Source of the DNA: Polytrichum commune | Taxonomy: Eukaryota > Streptophyta > Polytrichopsida > Polytrichales > Polytrichaceae | Assembly: GCA_950295325.1 (NCBI GenBank) | Contig: OX485804.1 | Coordinates: 684,001-748,000, forward strand | DNA: 64,000 nt | Direction: 5' to 3' | Shown: positions 45,061 through 55,537 of the stretch, in pieces | How the letters are laid out: every line of letters begins with the position of its first letter | Position numbering within the stretch: the first letter of the stretch is position 1 | Program-made: the position numbers and the translations under genes | The notes under the pieces: generated by a model | What the model saw: the letters and a program-made list of their open reading frames with translations, nothing else | What the model was told of the DNA's origin: nothing | Databases searched by the model: none

Positions 45061-45994
45061 TTGATAATTTGGAGGACTTAGAGATTCAAGGCCATAATAC
45101 AACTTTGGAACTTAGAATTATTGGAGAAAATAAAATACGGACTTAGCTAAGTTTAGTGGACATCAAAAGGAAAAAGACTTTAGACACTAACACTTCGAAG
45201 GCTTGTTACAAGATTGAAGTTTCGAAGAGGATTGTGTTTCAAATTCCAATTGAACACACAAGATGAAAGAACAAAAGGAAGATCTAGTACGTTCATACCA
45301 AGAATATCCTAAGCCTTGGAGTTAAACTTATGGATCCAAGTACGAGGTAATATGCAAGGCATCATCATATCAAGAGGAGGACAAAGGAAGTGGCTGACAA
45401 ATGGGCCACATCAATCACCACATGAAGCTCAAGCAAGATTAAAATTCCATCTCAATAATCCTACCTCATCAATTAAAGGGAATTCTAAATGATGACATAA
45501 GATTTAGAGGAACGAGAATTTGAATAGGAAATGGAACAAACTCTTTGATGGAAGAATTCATGATGAATGAATGAGGAAATTCTTATACTTGAATACTATC
45601 TAAGTGAATGAACTTGCATTAGTGAGGAAGTATGCTTGAGATTTATCAAAGCTACATACTCTCTTAATAAAGCATTCTTAGAATATTTGAGAAGATAGGA
45701 ACGGGGCTAAGCATACAAACCATGAAAGATATTGTTTACAAGAATGGAGTGTCTCTAAGACACTTAACCTCGACATTAGGATTTAGGGGAACATAAGCTT
45801 GAAATTTTAGGGTACTTTCTCCTCAGAGATTCACTAAGAGGAAACATCATATTAAGAGCCATATGCATTAGACCACCTTCAAGTTTATAAGTTTATAAGT
45901 AGGCTAATTTGGATAGGTGTAGTGTCCGTGTAAACCGGTTAGCAGCAGGTTACACTGTCTAAGGCTGAGGGTTGAAGGTGGCCTCGACAAGGGA

Positions 45995-47240
45995 GTGTTC
46001 AAGGTTTACTTCATATTAACATTTTGAAAAGTGGACTTGGGTTTATCATAGTATTTAATGGTTCTATATTAAGCACATAGCCAATCTCCCAACCGGTGAA
46101 TAATTTTCACGACATAGTTGTTGTATTCATGACAACTACCTAATGACTTACAATCCTCGAATGATTTTCCTCCCAAAAGAATAATTTTTGGGAATAAATT
46201 TCTCTGATCATGGAGTGAACAAAATGTAGTAGAAAGTTGAAACTATCTAGATTTTGATTTTAGAAAGCATTAACTCAACATTAAACTTAAATAATTTGTA
46301 GGAGATGCTAATTGTATGAGTTTTGTTTCAAATTTTGTATGTGCATTACAAAGATGATTACGTATGTTGGGTAAAAAGTTGGAAAAAAACATCATCTTGA
46401 TGAACTGGATAACAAGTATTCAATTTCATTAACAAGAGTTGTGCACACTCTCTACAAATAAATGATATTTTCTTTACACATGTTGAAAAATGTGACAAGT
46501 CTTTAGAAAGTGGACTTAAACATCAAATATCCAAACAAACTAATGCCATCTCCAATTTTGTAATATTTCTTTAATTTTTGCTTTGAAAATGCTTACCGTA
46601 CTCGAAGCTGATGACATTTTAGAAAAGGTTCGATCGTACAAATGTGTTCTCCAACAATTTTTCTTCATGAATGTTTCCTAAAGCAAGCTTGCAAATCTCA
46701 TTTCATAATTGACCTTGAAAATACATAAAGTTTTAAAAGATAATGTGGGCTGAACCTGTCATAGGATTACTAAGCGGCTAGATGATGGTCTCTTTTTGAA
46801 GAAAGAGGCCGCAATTCAAAAACCATGATAAATCTTAGATACTTGTTGATACATAACTCTATAATACACAATATGACTGCTCCCCATAAATGGGTGAGTT
46901 CCGAAATTGAAGGACAGTTATGCTCGCCCGATGCCTGGTCCCACGGAATGCACCCAAGGAGTTGAACTTAATAAATGGCAAAATACTACTGAATATGTTT
47001 TGGTAAAACTTCCCTTGACAATGGTAAATTCAGTCAACTTTGGGAAAAGAATGAAATCGCAATTTTTAAGATATATAAGGGCCTGGGCCCGGGTGCGGGG
47101 TGAAGGGGAGGGTGGGCCCACAAGGTGTTATTATTATTATTACTAATTTATATTAATTTAAAATAAAATAAAAATAAAAATATTTAAATTTATGGGTGTG
47201 TGTGTGTGTCCAAGATCCCAATCTTGAAGTTTGAGGACGA
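45995..47240. other. Unique spacer between unit 2 and the inverted block
   Basis: Not repeated elsewhere in the window except for its first dozen bases. Low-complexity tracts occur near its end: (TTA)n at about 47128-47142, an A/T-rich run, and (GT)n at about 47196-47208. No gene is supported. The breakpoint of the inverted duplication is at about 47241. Confidence 0.45.
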
Positions 47241-47244
47241 AGAA

Positions 47245-47760
47245 GTATTTTTTGAAGTGTTTGTTGACCTTTGAGAACCTCGCTTCCCAAATTATGCAGG
47301 CAAAGATGTAGAACTACACTAAACATGATATTTAGTGTTAGACATACTAAACACAAATGCATACACTAAATGTCAATAACCCTATGAAAGTAAGTAACAT
47401 TAAATGTAAACTCAAATACTAAATATCAACTATGGTAATATGTGGAAGTTACATGTTTGAATTTAGTGTTAGTAAGGATATGAAAGAAAAAAAAATAACA
47501 TTGATAAAAGGAGAATTCGAACATATCTTCTAGCATATCTTCTCACACTAATTATCAAGGAATTGAAAAGCAGTGTTGAGCAGGGTAGAGTGGTAACAAA
47601 ATTAAATATAATCAAACACTAAATATCATATTTGGTGTACCTGTCTCACGAAAATCTCTTGCTCCAAGAATCCTCTCTTCAAATTGCAATATAATATGTT
47701 TGGCTTGCTGCTTGCTCATAGATGACATTGGTGCACATGAAACCTAAATTAAAATATCCT
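47245..47760 (-). pseudogene. Partial type-A kinase relic (inverted copy)
   Basis: Reverse complement of part of 30330-31040, cut at the duplication breakpoint within the linker-coding portion (SEVLKGQQTLQKIL). Interrupted by the MITE at 47315-47639. Confidence 0.6.
47315..47639. mobile_element. MITE, family M2 (inverted copy)
   Basis: Reverse complement of 30459-30782, same ends and length. Moved with the inverted duplication, not by transposition. Confidence 0.6.
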
Positions 47761-49422
47761 TCACTAGAACATAGAACTTGAAGTGGATCATCCTAATTAT
47801 GTGATTATTACTTGATTCTCCTCCGTTTTAGTAGGCAAAATGTTTGTTTGTAACGGGTGTCATGTGATGTGCAATTTTTTTGAGTGATGTGTCATGTGAT
47901 TCTTACTCAAAAACATTTGCATGGCAATTGGTGCGCACAAATGCAAGTATTCATTTTTAATCTCTAATAAGATAAAAAAAAATGATCAAATTCCAATATC
48001 AATGTACGTATTTATGCAATGTTGGAGAGATTTTTGGCAAGATTGGTCGAGATCCTAGTGTTTCCAAGTCCAACCATTTGGACGTGTTGCAAGCAATTTC
48101 ATGTTGACATCTTTTGACTTTTCTTTATTAGACCATAAAATATTCTCTAAAATCCTCTAAAATGATTGGTAATTCTCTTGAATGGGGGGGGGGGGGGGCA
48201 AAAACACAAATCTATGACCATCATAAAATTTGTAAGCATGATTTAAGCATGGAATGTGAAGCCATCACCAAAACCTTGTTTTCCTCATATTTGACATTTA
48301 GAACAATTTTAAACAATATAAAGTAACAAATCACATTGCTAAATCATAATGGATTGTTTACATAAACTATTATGGTTACATAATTAGTTGGATGAAACAA
48401 TACCAAAAGAACATCAGTTGTTAAACCATCACTACAATTGCCAACTTGTTCATAAGTTAATCACACTAACATGTAAGTTATTTGGCTGCCAAGTTTGACA
48501 TCTTGACCATACTTACCAGTTATACTATTCCCCAAGGAATAATATAAAACGTGATATACATATTCATAGCACATCATATGTGTCACAAAACCATCATATG
48601 TCTCGAATTTCTCTTCTCATTGTCACAAGTCTAACTAAAAGAAGAACTCTATCAAGTTGACAAACCTTTGGATGTAAACAATAAAAAAATAACATTCATC
48701 AACCTCAACTCGGCTTCCCTGTTAGTAGTAACCCACCAATTTGTGCACACTTACCTTGGATCTACCAATAAACCTTCAACCTTCACATTTGAATTAGTTA
48801 TAACCACGAACAAGTGTCTTAAGTAACACTTGTGGGTTGGTCCCCAAGGTAAATGCTCAACCCTTACATCGTTCATGATATTTAGTGTCACTTACTATTT
48901 GTAATTACAGTGTTATACATAGTTTGTATGGATATTCGTTTCTATAAGAAAAGATCAAATATATTCATTTTTAGACATTAGAGGACTTAAACGTCTTCAC
49001 TTGGTCAGAGTTGCATTTTAAGTAAGAAGTTATAGCATGGTGTAACGTCGAATAGTTTGTGACACTGAGTACCATAAACAGTCAGTGGCAAATACCGCGT
49101 GATTTTTTAATAGTGAATCTCTTTAGCAACATCTAAAGCACGGCAGTTGATGAGATGGTTTGCAGGAGATTTAGTTGTACTGAACGGTACAGGGTAACCA
49201 TTTTATGCAAAATAAACATAATGCCGGAAACTTATGACGTGGATCCTATTCTAATGCTTCCGACTTCCCATCACTCTGTTGACACAGATTTGATTTTAGT
49301 CATTCATATTGAACACTCTCATCAATACTATTTACAATAAGTGTACATTTTATTTTTTTAGTGATCACTCTGAAAGAAAATTTAATTCGTCTCCGATTTT
49401 AGAAAGTTCTTCATAAATTTAT
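47761..49422. other. Spacer in the inverted arm
   Basis: Reverse complement of about 28676-30329, with a run of 15 G residues at 48184-48198. No gene supported. Confidence 0.45.
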
Positions 49423-52041
49423 TCAGATCCATAATAGTGTTCTATTTTCCAACTCCTCCAGTTCCTTTTTTGATGCTAAATGATGCTCTTCATATATGAA
49501 TCCCAATCTCGCAAGGCATTGCTTATCCTCATCTGAAGAGCCGGCACTTTCCACCATTTTCTCGAGTCTCTTCTTCAGGGTACAACGATCTTCGAAAATC
49601 TCACCCTCCGATACGAGGGAAAATGTTGAAGACCGGCGAAGCACTTCTTCTTCAGAAGCCTTCCCTTCCTGATCACTCATACTCTTGGCTTCTTCGAAAA
49701 TCGCATTGTAACACAATTCTATGTCCACCAAGATCTCTCGAAAGGCCACTTCATTGCCAATCTGGGAAACGGCTGCTCTACACCAATCTGCTTCACGGCA
49801 CTCATTCACGAGCCTTCTCAACTTCTCCGAGATTATGTAGAAGTTCCACAATCCTCGTCGAAAGGATTCCGCTCTTGATGCTCCAAAATCTGTCACTAGT
49901 TTCTGAATGTTCTCAACGCATTTAACAAACACCGAAGATAAATGCTGACACTGCTTTCCGTTTAGCAGAGTTTCGTGACCAACACGTTGAACCTGTGCAA
50001 TATCTTCCGCACATTGCACGGAGAGTAACAAGTAATCAAGTTTAAGACTTGAGTACTCTGCTTCAAGAGAAGAAAGATGAGCAGCAGCTCCAACAGATTT
50101 GTACCACCCTCTAAACCAGCTTGGCAGCTTTGAGGACAATTGCCATCCATTCAACAGGATTCCACGACCCACATAGTAGGGTATCATCATGAATGCCTTT
50201 ATGATTACCTCAGCTTCGACTGCAGATGAATTTGTGGCAAGATCCTTAATAGAACTCCGATGTCGAGAACGCTCCCCAAGGATCCTCTCAATGCATGCAT
50301 TGCAATCACTTGTTGCATCATATTTCACCTCCTCCAAACCTTCATCCATAGAAGTAGATACGCTTCTTAAAAGACCATGCTTGTACTTCTCAAGCTTCAT
50401 GCAAATGGCTGAGAAATGGGGTCTTCTTTCAGGATTTGTCTCCCAACATTCTTTCAAAAGTGCATCCAACTCTTTAGGGCAGCTTGAGGGAATCTCTGGC
50501 CGAGTTCCATTTATTAACTCCAGGTACCACTCATCCTGCTCCCCATCTTTCAAAGGGTCACGCTCTCCAAAGGGTTTCTTCAAGGACAGAATCACTGAGC
50601 ATGTCAAAGCAAAACTGTATACATCCGCCTTGAACCAATTCACCTTCTGTTCACCTCCGCGCAGAACGTGCTCATGTGCCTTGGAAAACACCTCTGGAGC
50701 TCTATATGTTACGGTGCCACAGTTTGGGATTGATACTGCACTGGACATGGAGGCTTGTACCTTAGCCTTTGACAAACCAAAGTCAATTAACTTCGCACAG
50801 AAATTTTCAACAACATGTGGAGAGTTAGGAACTTTGTTGATTCCCACGTTCAAAGGTTTAAGGTCTCGATGTGCAATCCCTCGGTCATGAAGATAGAGCA
50901 TCCCACGCGCAATTTGCAGAATGATGTCCAGTGCCACTTCAATCGCAAACGGCTTTCCTTCACGCCTTGTAATCAAGGAAGACAGGTTCGTCTCCATAAG
51001 CTCCATCCCAATGAAACGTTCACCTTTTGAATTACTACCACAACAGAAGAACTTGACAACATTCGGATGATTGAGGCGTGCCAGCAGTGCCACTTCCTTC
51101 CGAAAAGCACAATACTCCAATTGGTTGTGAAGCTCCTTCTTTATAGATTGGATGCCAAACAAATTTGGGATCCATGCGGTTACCAAATAGCGAAGAGTCC
51201 CTTGGACATCGGCATTCTCTGAGTTGTGAGCTTCGAACATCTTCTTGGCACAGGGGATTCCAAGCCATTCAGTGTCGAAAACACCTTTAGCCCCTGATCC
51301 ATTTCCAACGAAGCCTTTGATCTCCCAAGTACCTTGCGTTTCTGTTTCGGTCACCCACGTCACCGCATTAGACATCATCGAGCGGGCCGCTCTGTTCCCC
51401 CCGCTATGTTCGCATATGATTTTCGGACCTTCCAACAAGGACTTTGCAAGGCATTGAGTCTTTGTGTCATTTGATGGACTCCTGAAAAGATTCTCAAGTA
51501 TTGTCTGCAGTGTGTGTTGATCTTCGAGAACCTCTCTTTCCAGTGCCGGCACAAATGTAGACCTCACCTCACGGAGATCTTCTACTCCAAGAATCCTCCC
51601 TTCCGATTGTACCATATGTTTGGCTTGCTCGTAGATGGCATTGTAACACAAGCCTACCTCATACAAAATCTCTCGAAAGGCCTCTTCATTCTGCGTCTGA
51701 AATACCAACGCTTTACGATCTGCTTCAGAGCACCCATTGATAAGAAGCCTCGCCTTCTCAAAGATTCTATGCAAGTTCTCCAAGGCTGGTCGCAAGGCCT
51801 CATTTCTTCCAGATGCTACCTGAGAATGTGAAACTAGTTTCTGAACATTCTCGACGGTCTTGACAAGTTTTGTGCAGAGATCCAGACATTGCCTCCCGTT
51901 TACCAGGTATGTATGACCTACAAGTTGGGCTTCGATACCTTGCACACATGACTGGATCGAGGTTGTGAAGTAATCTGTTCCAGTGGGTGAGGAAGTTTCA
52001 CCAACACCACTTGTCGCAAATACGGCGCTAGCCATGGCCAT
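49423..52041 (-). CDS. HeLo-like/kinase/HeLo-like protein, 872 aa (third type-A gene)
   Basis: Same architecture and tail as the 26054-28675 product. From the activation loop (VSIPNCG) to the stop the proteins are identical. Before it they differ at many positions, including the beta-3/alpha-C insert (ENADVQGTLRYLVTAWIP here). Catalytic lysine (GIPCAKK), HRDLKPLN, DFGLSK and YRAPEVF are present, so an active kinase is expected. Like its sister it lacks the pseudokinase and ends ELENRTLLWI on former spacer DNA. The ATG is equivalent to 4414 and 26054. Its leader has lost the splice-donor-like GTATGT, which may affect expression. The sharp shift in identity suggests gene conversion or a recombinant duplication. 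Confidence 0.75.
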   Translation of the reverse strand: MAMASAVFATSGVGETSSPTGTDYFTTSIQSCVQGIEAQLVGHTYLVNGRQCLDLCTKLVKTVENVQKLVSHSQVASGRNEALRPALENLHRIFEKARLLINGCSEADRKALVFQTQNEEAFREILYEVGLCYNAIYEQAKHMVQSEGRILGVEDLREVRSTFVPALEREVLEDQHTLQTILENLFRSPSNDTKTQCLAKSLLEGPKIICEHSGGNRAARSMMSNAVTWVTETETQGTWEIKGFVGNGSGAKGVFDTEWLGIPCAKKMFEAHNSENADVQGTLRYLVTAWIPNLFGIQSIKKELHNQLEYCAFRKEVALLARLNHPNVVKFFCCGSNSKGERFIGMELMETNLSSLITRREGKPFAIEVALDIILQIARGMLYLHDRGIAHRDLKPLNVGINKVPNSPHVVENFCAKLIDFGLSKAKVQASMSSAVSIPNCGTVTYRAPEVFSKAHEHVLRGGEQKVNWFKADVYSFALTCSVILSLKKPFGERDPLKDGEQDEWYLELINGTRPEIPSSCPKELDALLKECWETNPERRPHFSAICMKLEKYKHGLLRSVSTSMDEGLEEVKYDATSDCNACIERILGERSRHRSSIKDLATNSSAVEAEVIIKAFMMIPYYVGRGILLNGWQLSSKLPSWFRGWYKSVGAAAHLSSLEAEYSSLKLDYLLLSVQCAEDIAQVQRVGHETLLNGKQCQHLSSVFVKCVENIQKLVTDFGASRAESFRRGLWNFYIISEKLRRLVNECREADWCRAAVSQIGNEVAFREILVDIELCYNAIFEEAKSMSDQEGKASEEEVLRRSSTFSLVSEGEIFEDRCTLKKRLEKMVESAGSSDEDKQCLARLGFIYEEHHLASKKELEELENRTLLWI

Positions 52042-53361
52042 GCCCCTTCAACACAACCTTGCAGATGCACAATCTCCCGCATACCTGTTTCTATCTTCAC
52101 CACATAACCACCAAGTCAAGCTTGTTATTTACACTAGCAAACCTTCAAAACCTTGCAGAGTGTGGGTCAATGCTCAAGAGTGTCGCGCAATTTGATGCAG
52201 CACTATAATTACAGAAGGAACTCACCAGGATTCGCATGGACGTAATAACATCGTGAGGAAGCATGTCACACATTGAAAGTGGAAATCATTCCTTGGAGTG
52301 ATCCTTTGTCTGCACAGAACAGCATCGATCAAGGAGTCAGTCATGACCAAATTATGTGTTGTAGAATCACTACTGCGTTTGAAACTTTCTTGAACTTGGA
52401 AGAGTGAATTTGAAGTAACTACGAAAGACTGGGACGATGAGAGGATCACGGATAGGCCATGCCTCCGTTGGATGGTTAAAGCAGCACAACCAGCTTCATA
52501 TATCTGAAGTTTCTGTTCGTAGCTAGAGATTTTGACACCTATGACAGTTAAGGCGCATACCTTTCGAATTTGCTAGTCGGGTCATAGCTCACAGCATCAG
52601 CTCGGCAACCACACAGTCTTCCACATATAATTAGAATGCTAGTAGCCAGACGATTGATTCCTTTTGCACGTCCAGATTATCCCTCCAAGGCCTTTTCAAC
52701 AACCCCATCCGACACCTCTGGCATCCAACTAACCACAATCACGATGAAATTCTCAGAATCTAGACAAAATATCAAAAGGCTCACCAATGAGCCTCATGTA
52801 ACATCAAGCTGCGAGCTTTACAAGAAGCAAAATGTGGCTATGGCTATAAGCTGTATCTGGGAGGGTAAGTTCGTCTTGGAATCGATACGAGTCACTGCCT
52901 TCCCTCAAAGTCGGCCGCACCTGTTCTAAACTGATTAGGCAGCAGCGCCAAGTTTACCGGTTGAACATAGTGACGATTCTTTAGATGGTCCACTTATACA
53001 TCGTCAAAATTTTGATATTGAATCCAGTGACACCATGACCACCATAAGGAATTTAAAGTGCGTATGATAGTTCCGCCTCTTTCTTCTTAAACCCTATCAT
53101 GGGGCCACCTTCTAGAAACATCTGGAGCACCATATCAATAACGCATCCTCATCAAACTAATAATCTGCTATGACGTTCTCCTCGGAACTCAAATAAATTG
53201 CAGCTATTGTGCAGAATAGCTGGCCCTGTCCAGGAGGCCATAGAGCGAAGCTGACTTGAATTCCAAACCCTTGCGAGTTGCAACCTGTATCGAATACGTG
53301 ATCAACTTTGCGTGCGACGTTTCACCTAGTGGCAGCAAGAGAGAAAACATTGAGAGGATGA
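52042..53361 (-). promoter_or_regulatory. Upstream and leader block of the third type-A gene, cut at an inversion junction
   Basis: Reverse complement of the block at 3100-4413 and 24830-26053. It ends abruptly at about 53361, where the reverse of GTCATCCTCTCAATGT meets plus-strand kinase coding sequence. At about 53210-53222 the expected GGGCCAG|GTATGT reads GGGCCAGCTATTC, so the donor-like site is gone. Two divergent kinase sequences thus share this interval, but the one on the right has no start of its own. Confidence 0.5.
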
Positions 53362-55277
53362 CAAGGTACTTGGGAGATCAAAGGCTTCGTTGGAAATGGA
53401 TCAGGGGCTAAAGGTGTTTTGGACAGTGAATGGCTTGGAATCCCCTGTGCCAAGAAGATGTTCGAAGCTCTCAACTCAGAGAATGCCGATGTCCAAGGGA
53501 CTCTTCGCTATTTGGTAACCGCATGGATCCCAAATTTGTTTGGCATCCAATCTATAAAGAAGGAGCTTCACAACCAATTGCAGGATTGTACTTTTCGGAA
53601 GGAAGTGGCACTGCTGGCACGCCTCAATCATCCGAATGTTGTCAAGTTCTTCTGTTGTGGTAGTAATTCAAAAGGTGAACGTTTCATTGGGATGGAGCTT
53701 ATGGAGACGAACCTGTCTTCCTTGATTACAAGGCGTGAAGGAAAGCCGTTTGCGATTGAAGTGGCACTGGACATCATTCTGCAAATTGCGCGTGGGATGG
53801 TCTATCTTCATGATCGAGGGATTGCACATCGAGACCTTAAACCTTCGAACGTGGGAATCAACAAAGTTCCTAACTCTCCACATCTTGTTGAAAATTTCTG
53901 TGCGAAGTTAATTGACTTTGGTTTGTCAAAGGCTAAGGTTCAAGCCTCCATGTCCAGTACAGTATCAATCCCGAACTGTGGCACCGTAACATATAGAGCT
54001 CCAGAGGTGTTTTCCAAGGCACATGAGCACGTTCTGCGCGGAGGTGAACAGAAGGTGAATTGGTTCAAGGCGGATGTATACAGTTTTGCTTTGACATGCT
54101 CAGGGATTCTGTCCTTGAAGAAACCCTTTGAAGGTCGCGACCCTTTGAGAAACGTGGATGAGGATGAGCGGTACCTGGAGTTAATAAATGGTACTCGGCC
54201 AGAGATTCCCTCAAGCTGCCCTAAAGAGTTGGATGCACTTTTGAAAGAATGTTGGGAGACAAATCCTGAAAGAAGACCCCATTTCCCAACCATTTGCACG
54301 AGGCTTGAGAAGTGCAAGCATGGTCTTTTAAGAAGCGCATCTACTTCTATGGATGAAGGTTTGGAGGGGGTGAAAAACGATGCAACAAGTGATTGCAACG
54401 CATGCATTGAGAGGATCCTTGAGGAGCGTTCTCGACATCGGAGTTCTATTAAGGATCTTGCCACAAATTCATCTGCTGTCGAAGCTGAGGTAATCATAAA
54501 GGCAACCATGATGATACCCTACTATGTGGGTCGTGGAACCCTGTTGAAGGGATGGCAATTGTCCTCCAGCCTGCCAAGCTGGATTAGACGGTGGTACAAA
54601 TCCGTTGGAGCTGCTGCTCATCTTTCTTCTCTTGAAGCAGAGTCCTCAAGTTTTGAACTTGATTACTTGTTACTCTCCGTGCAATGTGCGGAAGATATTG
54701 CACAGGTTCAACGTGTTAGTCACAAAACTCTGCTAAACGGAAAGCAATGTCAGCATTTATCTTCGGTGTTTGTTAAATGCGTTGAGAACATTCAGAAACT
54801 AGTGACAGATTTTGGAGCATCAAGAGCGGAATGCTTTCGACGAGGATTGTGGAACTTCTACATAATCTCGGAGAAGTTGAGAAGGCTCGTGAATGAGTGC
54901 CGTGAAACAGATTGGTGTAGAGCAGCCGTTTCCCAGATTGGCAATGAAGTGGCCTTTCGAGAGATCTTGGTGGACATAGAATTGTGTTACAATGCGATTT
55001 TCGACGAAGCCAAGAGTATGAGTGATCAGGAAGGGAAGGCTTCTGAAGTAGATGTGCTTCGCCGGTCTTCAACATTTTCCCTCGTATCGGAGGGTGAGAT
55101 TTTTGAAGATCGTTGTACCCTGAAGAAGAGACTCGAGAACATGATGGAAAGTGCCGGCTTTTCAGATGAGCATAAGCAATGCCTTGCAAGATACTTGTTG
55201 GGCAGATTGGGATTCATATATGAAGAGCGTCATTTAGAAATATTTGCATCTATAAAGCAACTTGAGGACTTGGTTAA
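53362..55277 (+). pseudogene. Type-A kinase truncated at both ends
   Basis: The kinase frame begins at CAA 53362 (QGTWEIKGFVGNGSG) directly after an in-frame TGA. The HeLo-like region 1 and the start codon are missing. It then runs open through the kinase (GIPCAKK, HRDLKPSN, DFGLSK, YRAPEVF) and second HeLo-like region to 55277, where the pogo-like copy 2 inserts. The frame ends nine codons later in the transposon terminal repeat, at TAA 55306-55308. It would lack promoter, start and pseudokinase. Translation from a downstream ATG would give a kinase without its first beta strands. No internal stops, so loss is recent. Forms the right arm of a palindrome with the 49423-52041 gene. Confidence 0.8.
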
Positions 55278-55537
55278 TACCCTACTTCAACGGCAGGTTC
55301 GGCCATAATTAATTGATTTTGCTAGTGCCTAATAATTATTTTTCAGCAACCCAAAAATGCCTAAAATGTTGGAAAATCTATCATAAAAGTGCCAAATTTT
55401 TGTAAAACAAATTTCATTATAAACTGAAAAATACATATGTGATTTCCGTAGAAATAAAAAAACAACACTAATATGCAAACTTAATGTGATAAAATCACAT
55501 TTAACCTATTTGGTATATAATAAGTAATATCGTACTT

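Larger units (their letters stand above)
43870..45989 (+). mobile_element. Solo LTR, 2120 bp
   Basis: Begins TGTATACCCC and ends CTCGACA (TG...CA). It is flanked by GGGGA (43865-43869) and AGGGA (45990-45994), a 5-bp target duplication with one mismatch. Unit 1 has the unoccupied sequence TTTGGGGGAGTGTTCAAGG at about 23411. No gag or pol is present. A TATA box (44657-44664) on the plus strand favours this orientation. The length is at the long end for LTRs. A non-autonomous retroelement without separate LTRs is an alternative. Confidence 0.7.
23481..46006. repeat. Tandem segmental duplication, unit 2
   Basis: Second copy of the unit beginning at position 1. Its homology to unit 1 continues to the end of unit 1 (about 23434 matches about 46006) once the pogo-like element at 40451-43626 and the LTR at 43870-45989 are removed. 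Divergence is a scatter of substitutions and small indels. Structural differences include a 1 kb LTR missing at about 23789, a replaced block at 24053-24668, and a deletion joining the kinase coding sequence to former downstream DNA at about 28654. Confidence 0.85.
47241..50735 (-). repeat. Inverted duplication, arm 2
   Basis: Reverse complement of 27375-30866 with near-identity through coding and non-coding sequence. The left end abuts microsatellite-rich unique DNA. The right end fades inside the kinase coding sequence, near the DFG/activation-loop region of the 49423-52041 gene. Confidence 0.8.

Noticed and set aside
50189-50890. 233-codon frame antisense to the kinase gene at 49423-52041 (similar antisense frames at 27340, 53940, 5898).
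   Set aside because: Complementary-strand reading of the kinase sequence. Lengths vary between paralogues with the kinase substitutions, and no protein family is recognised.
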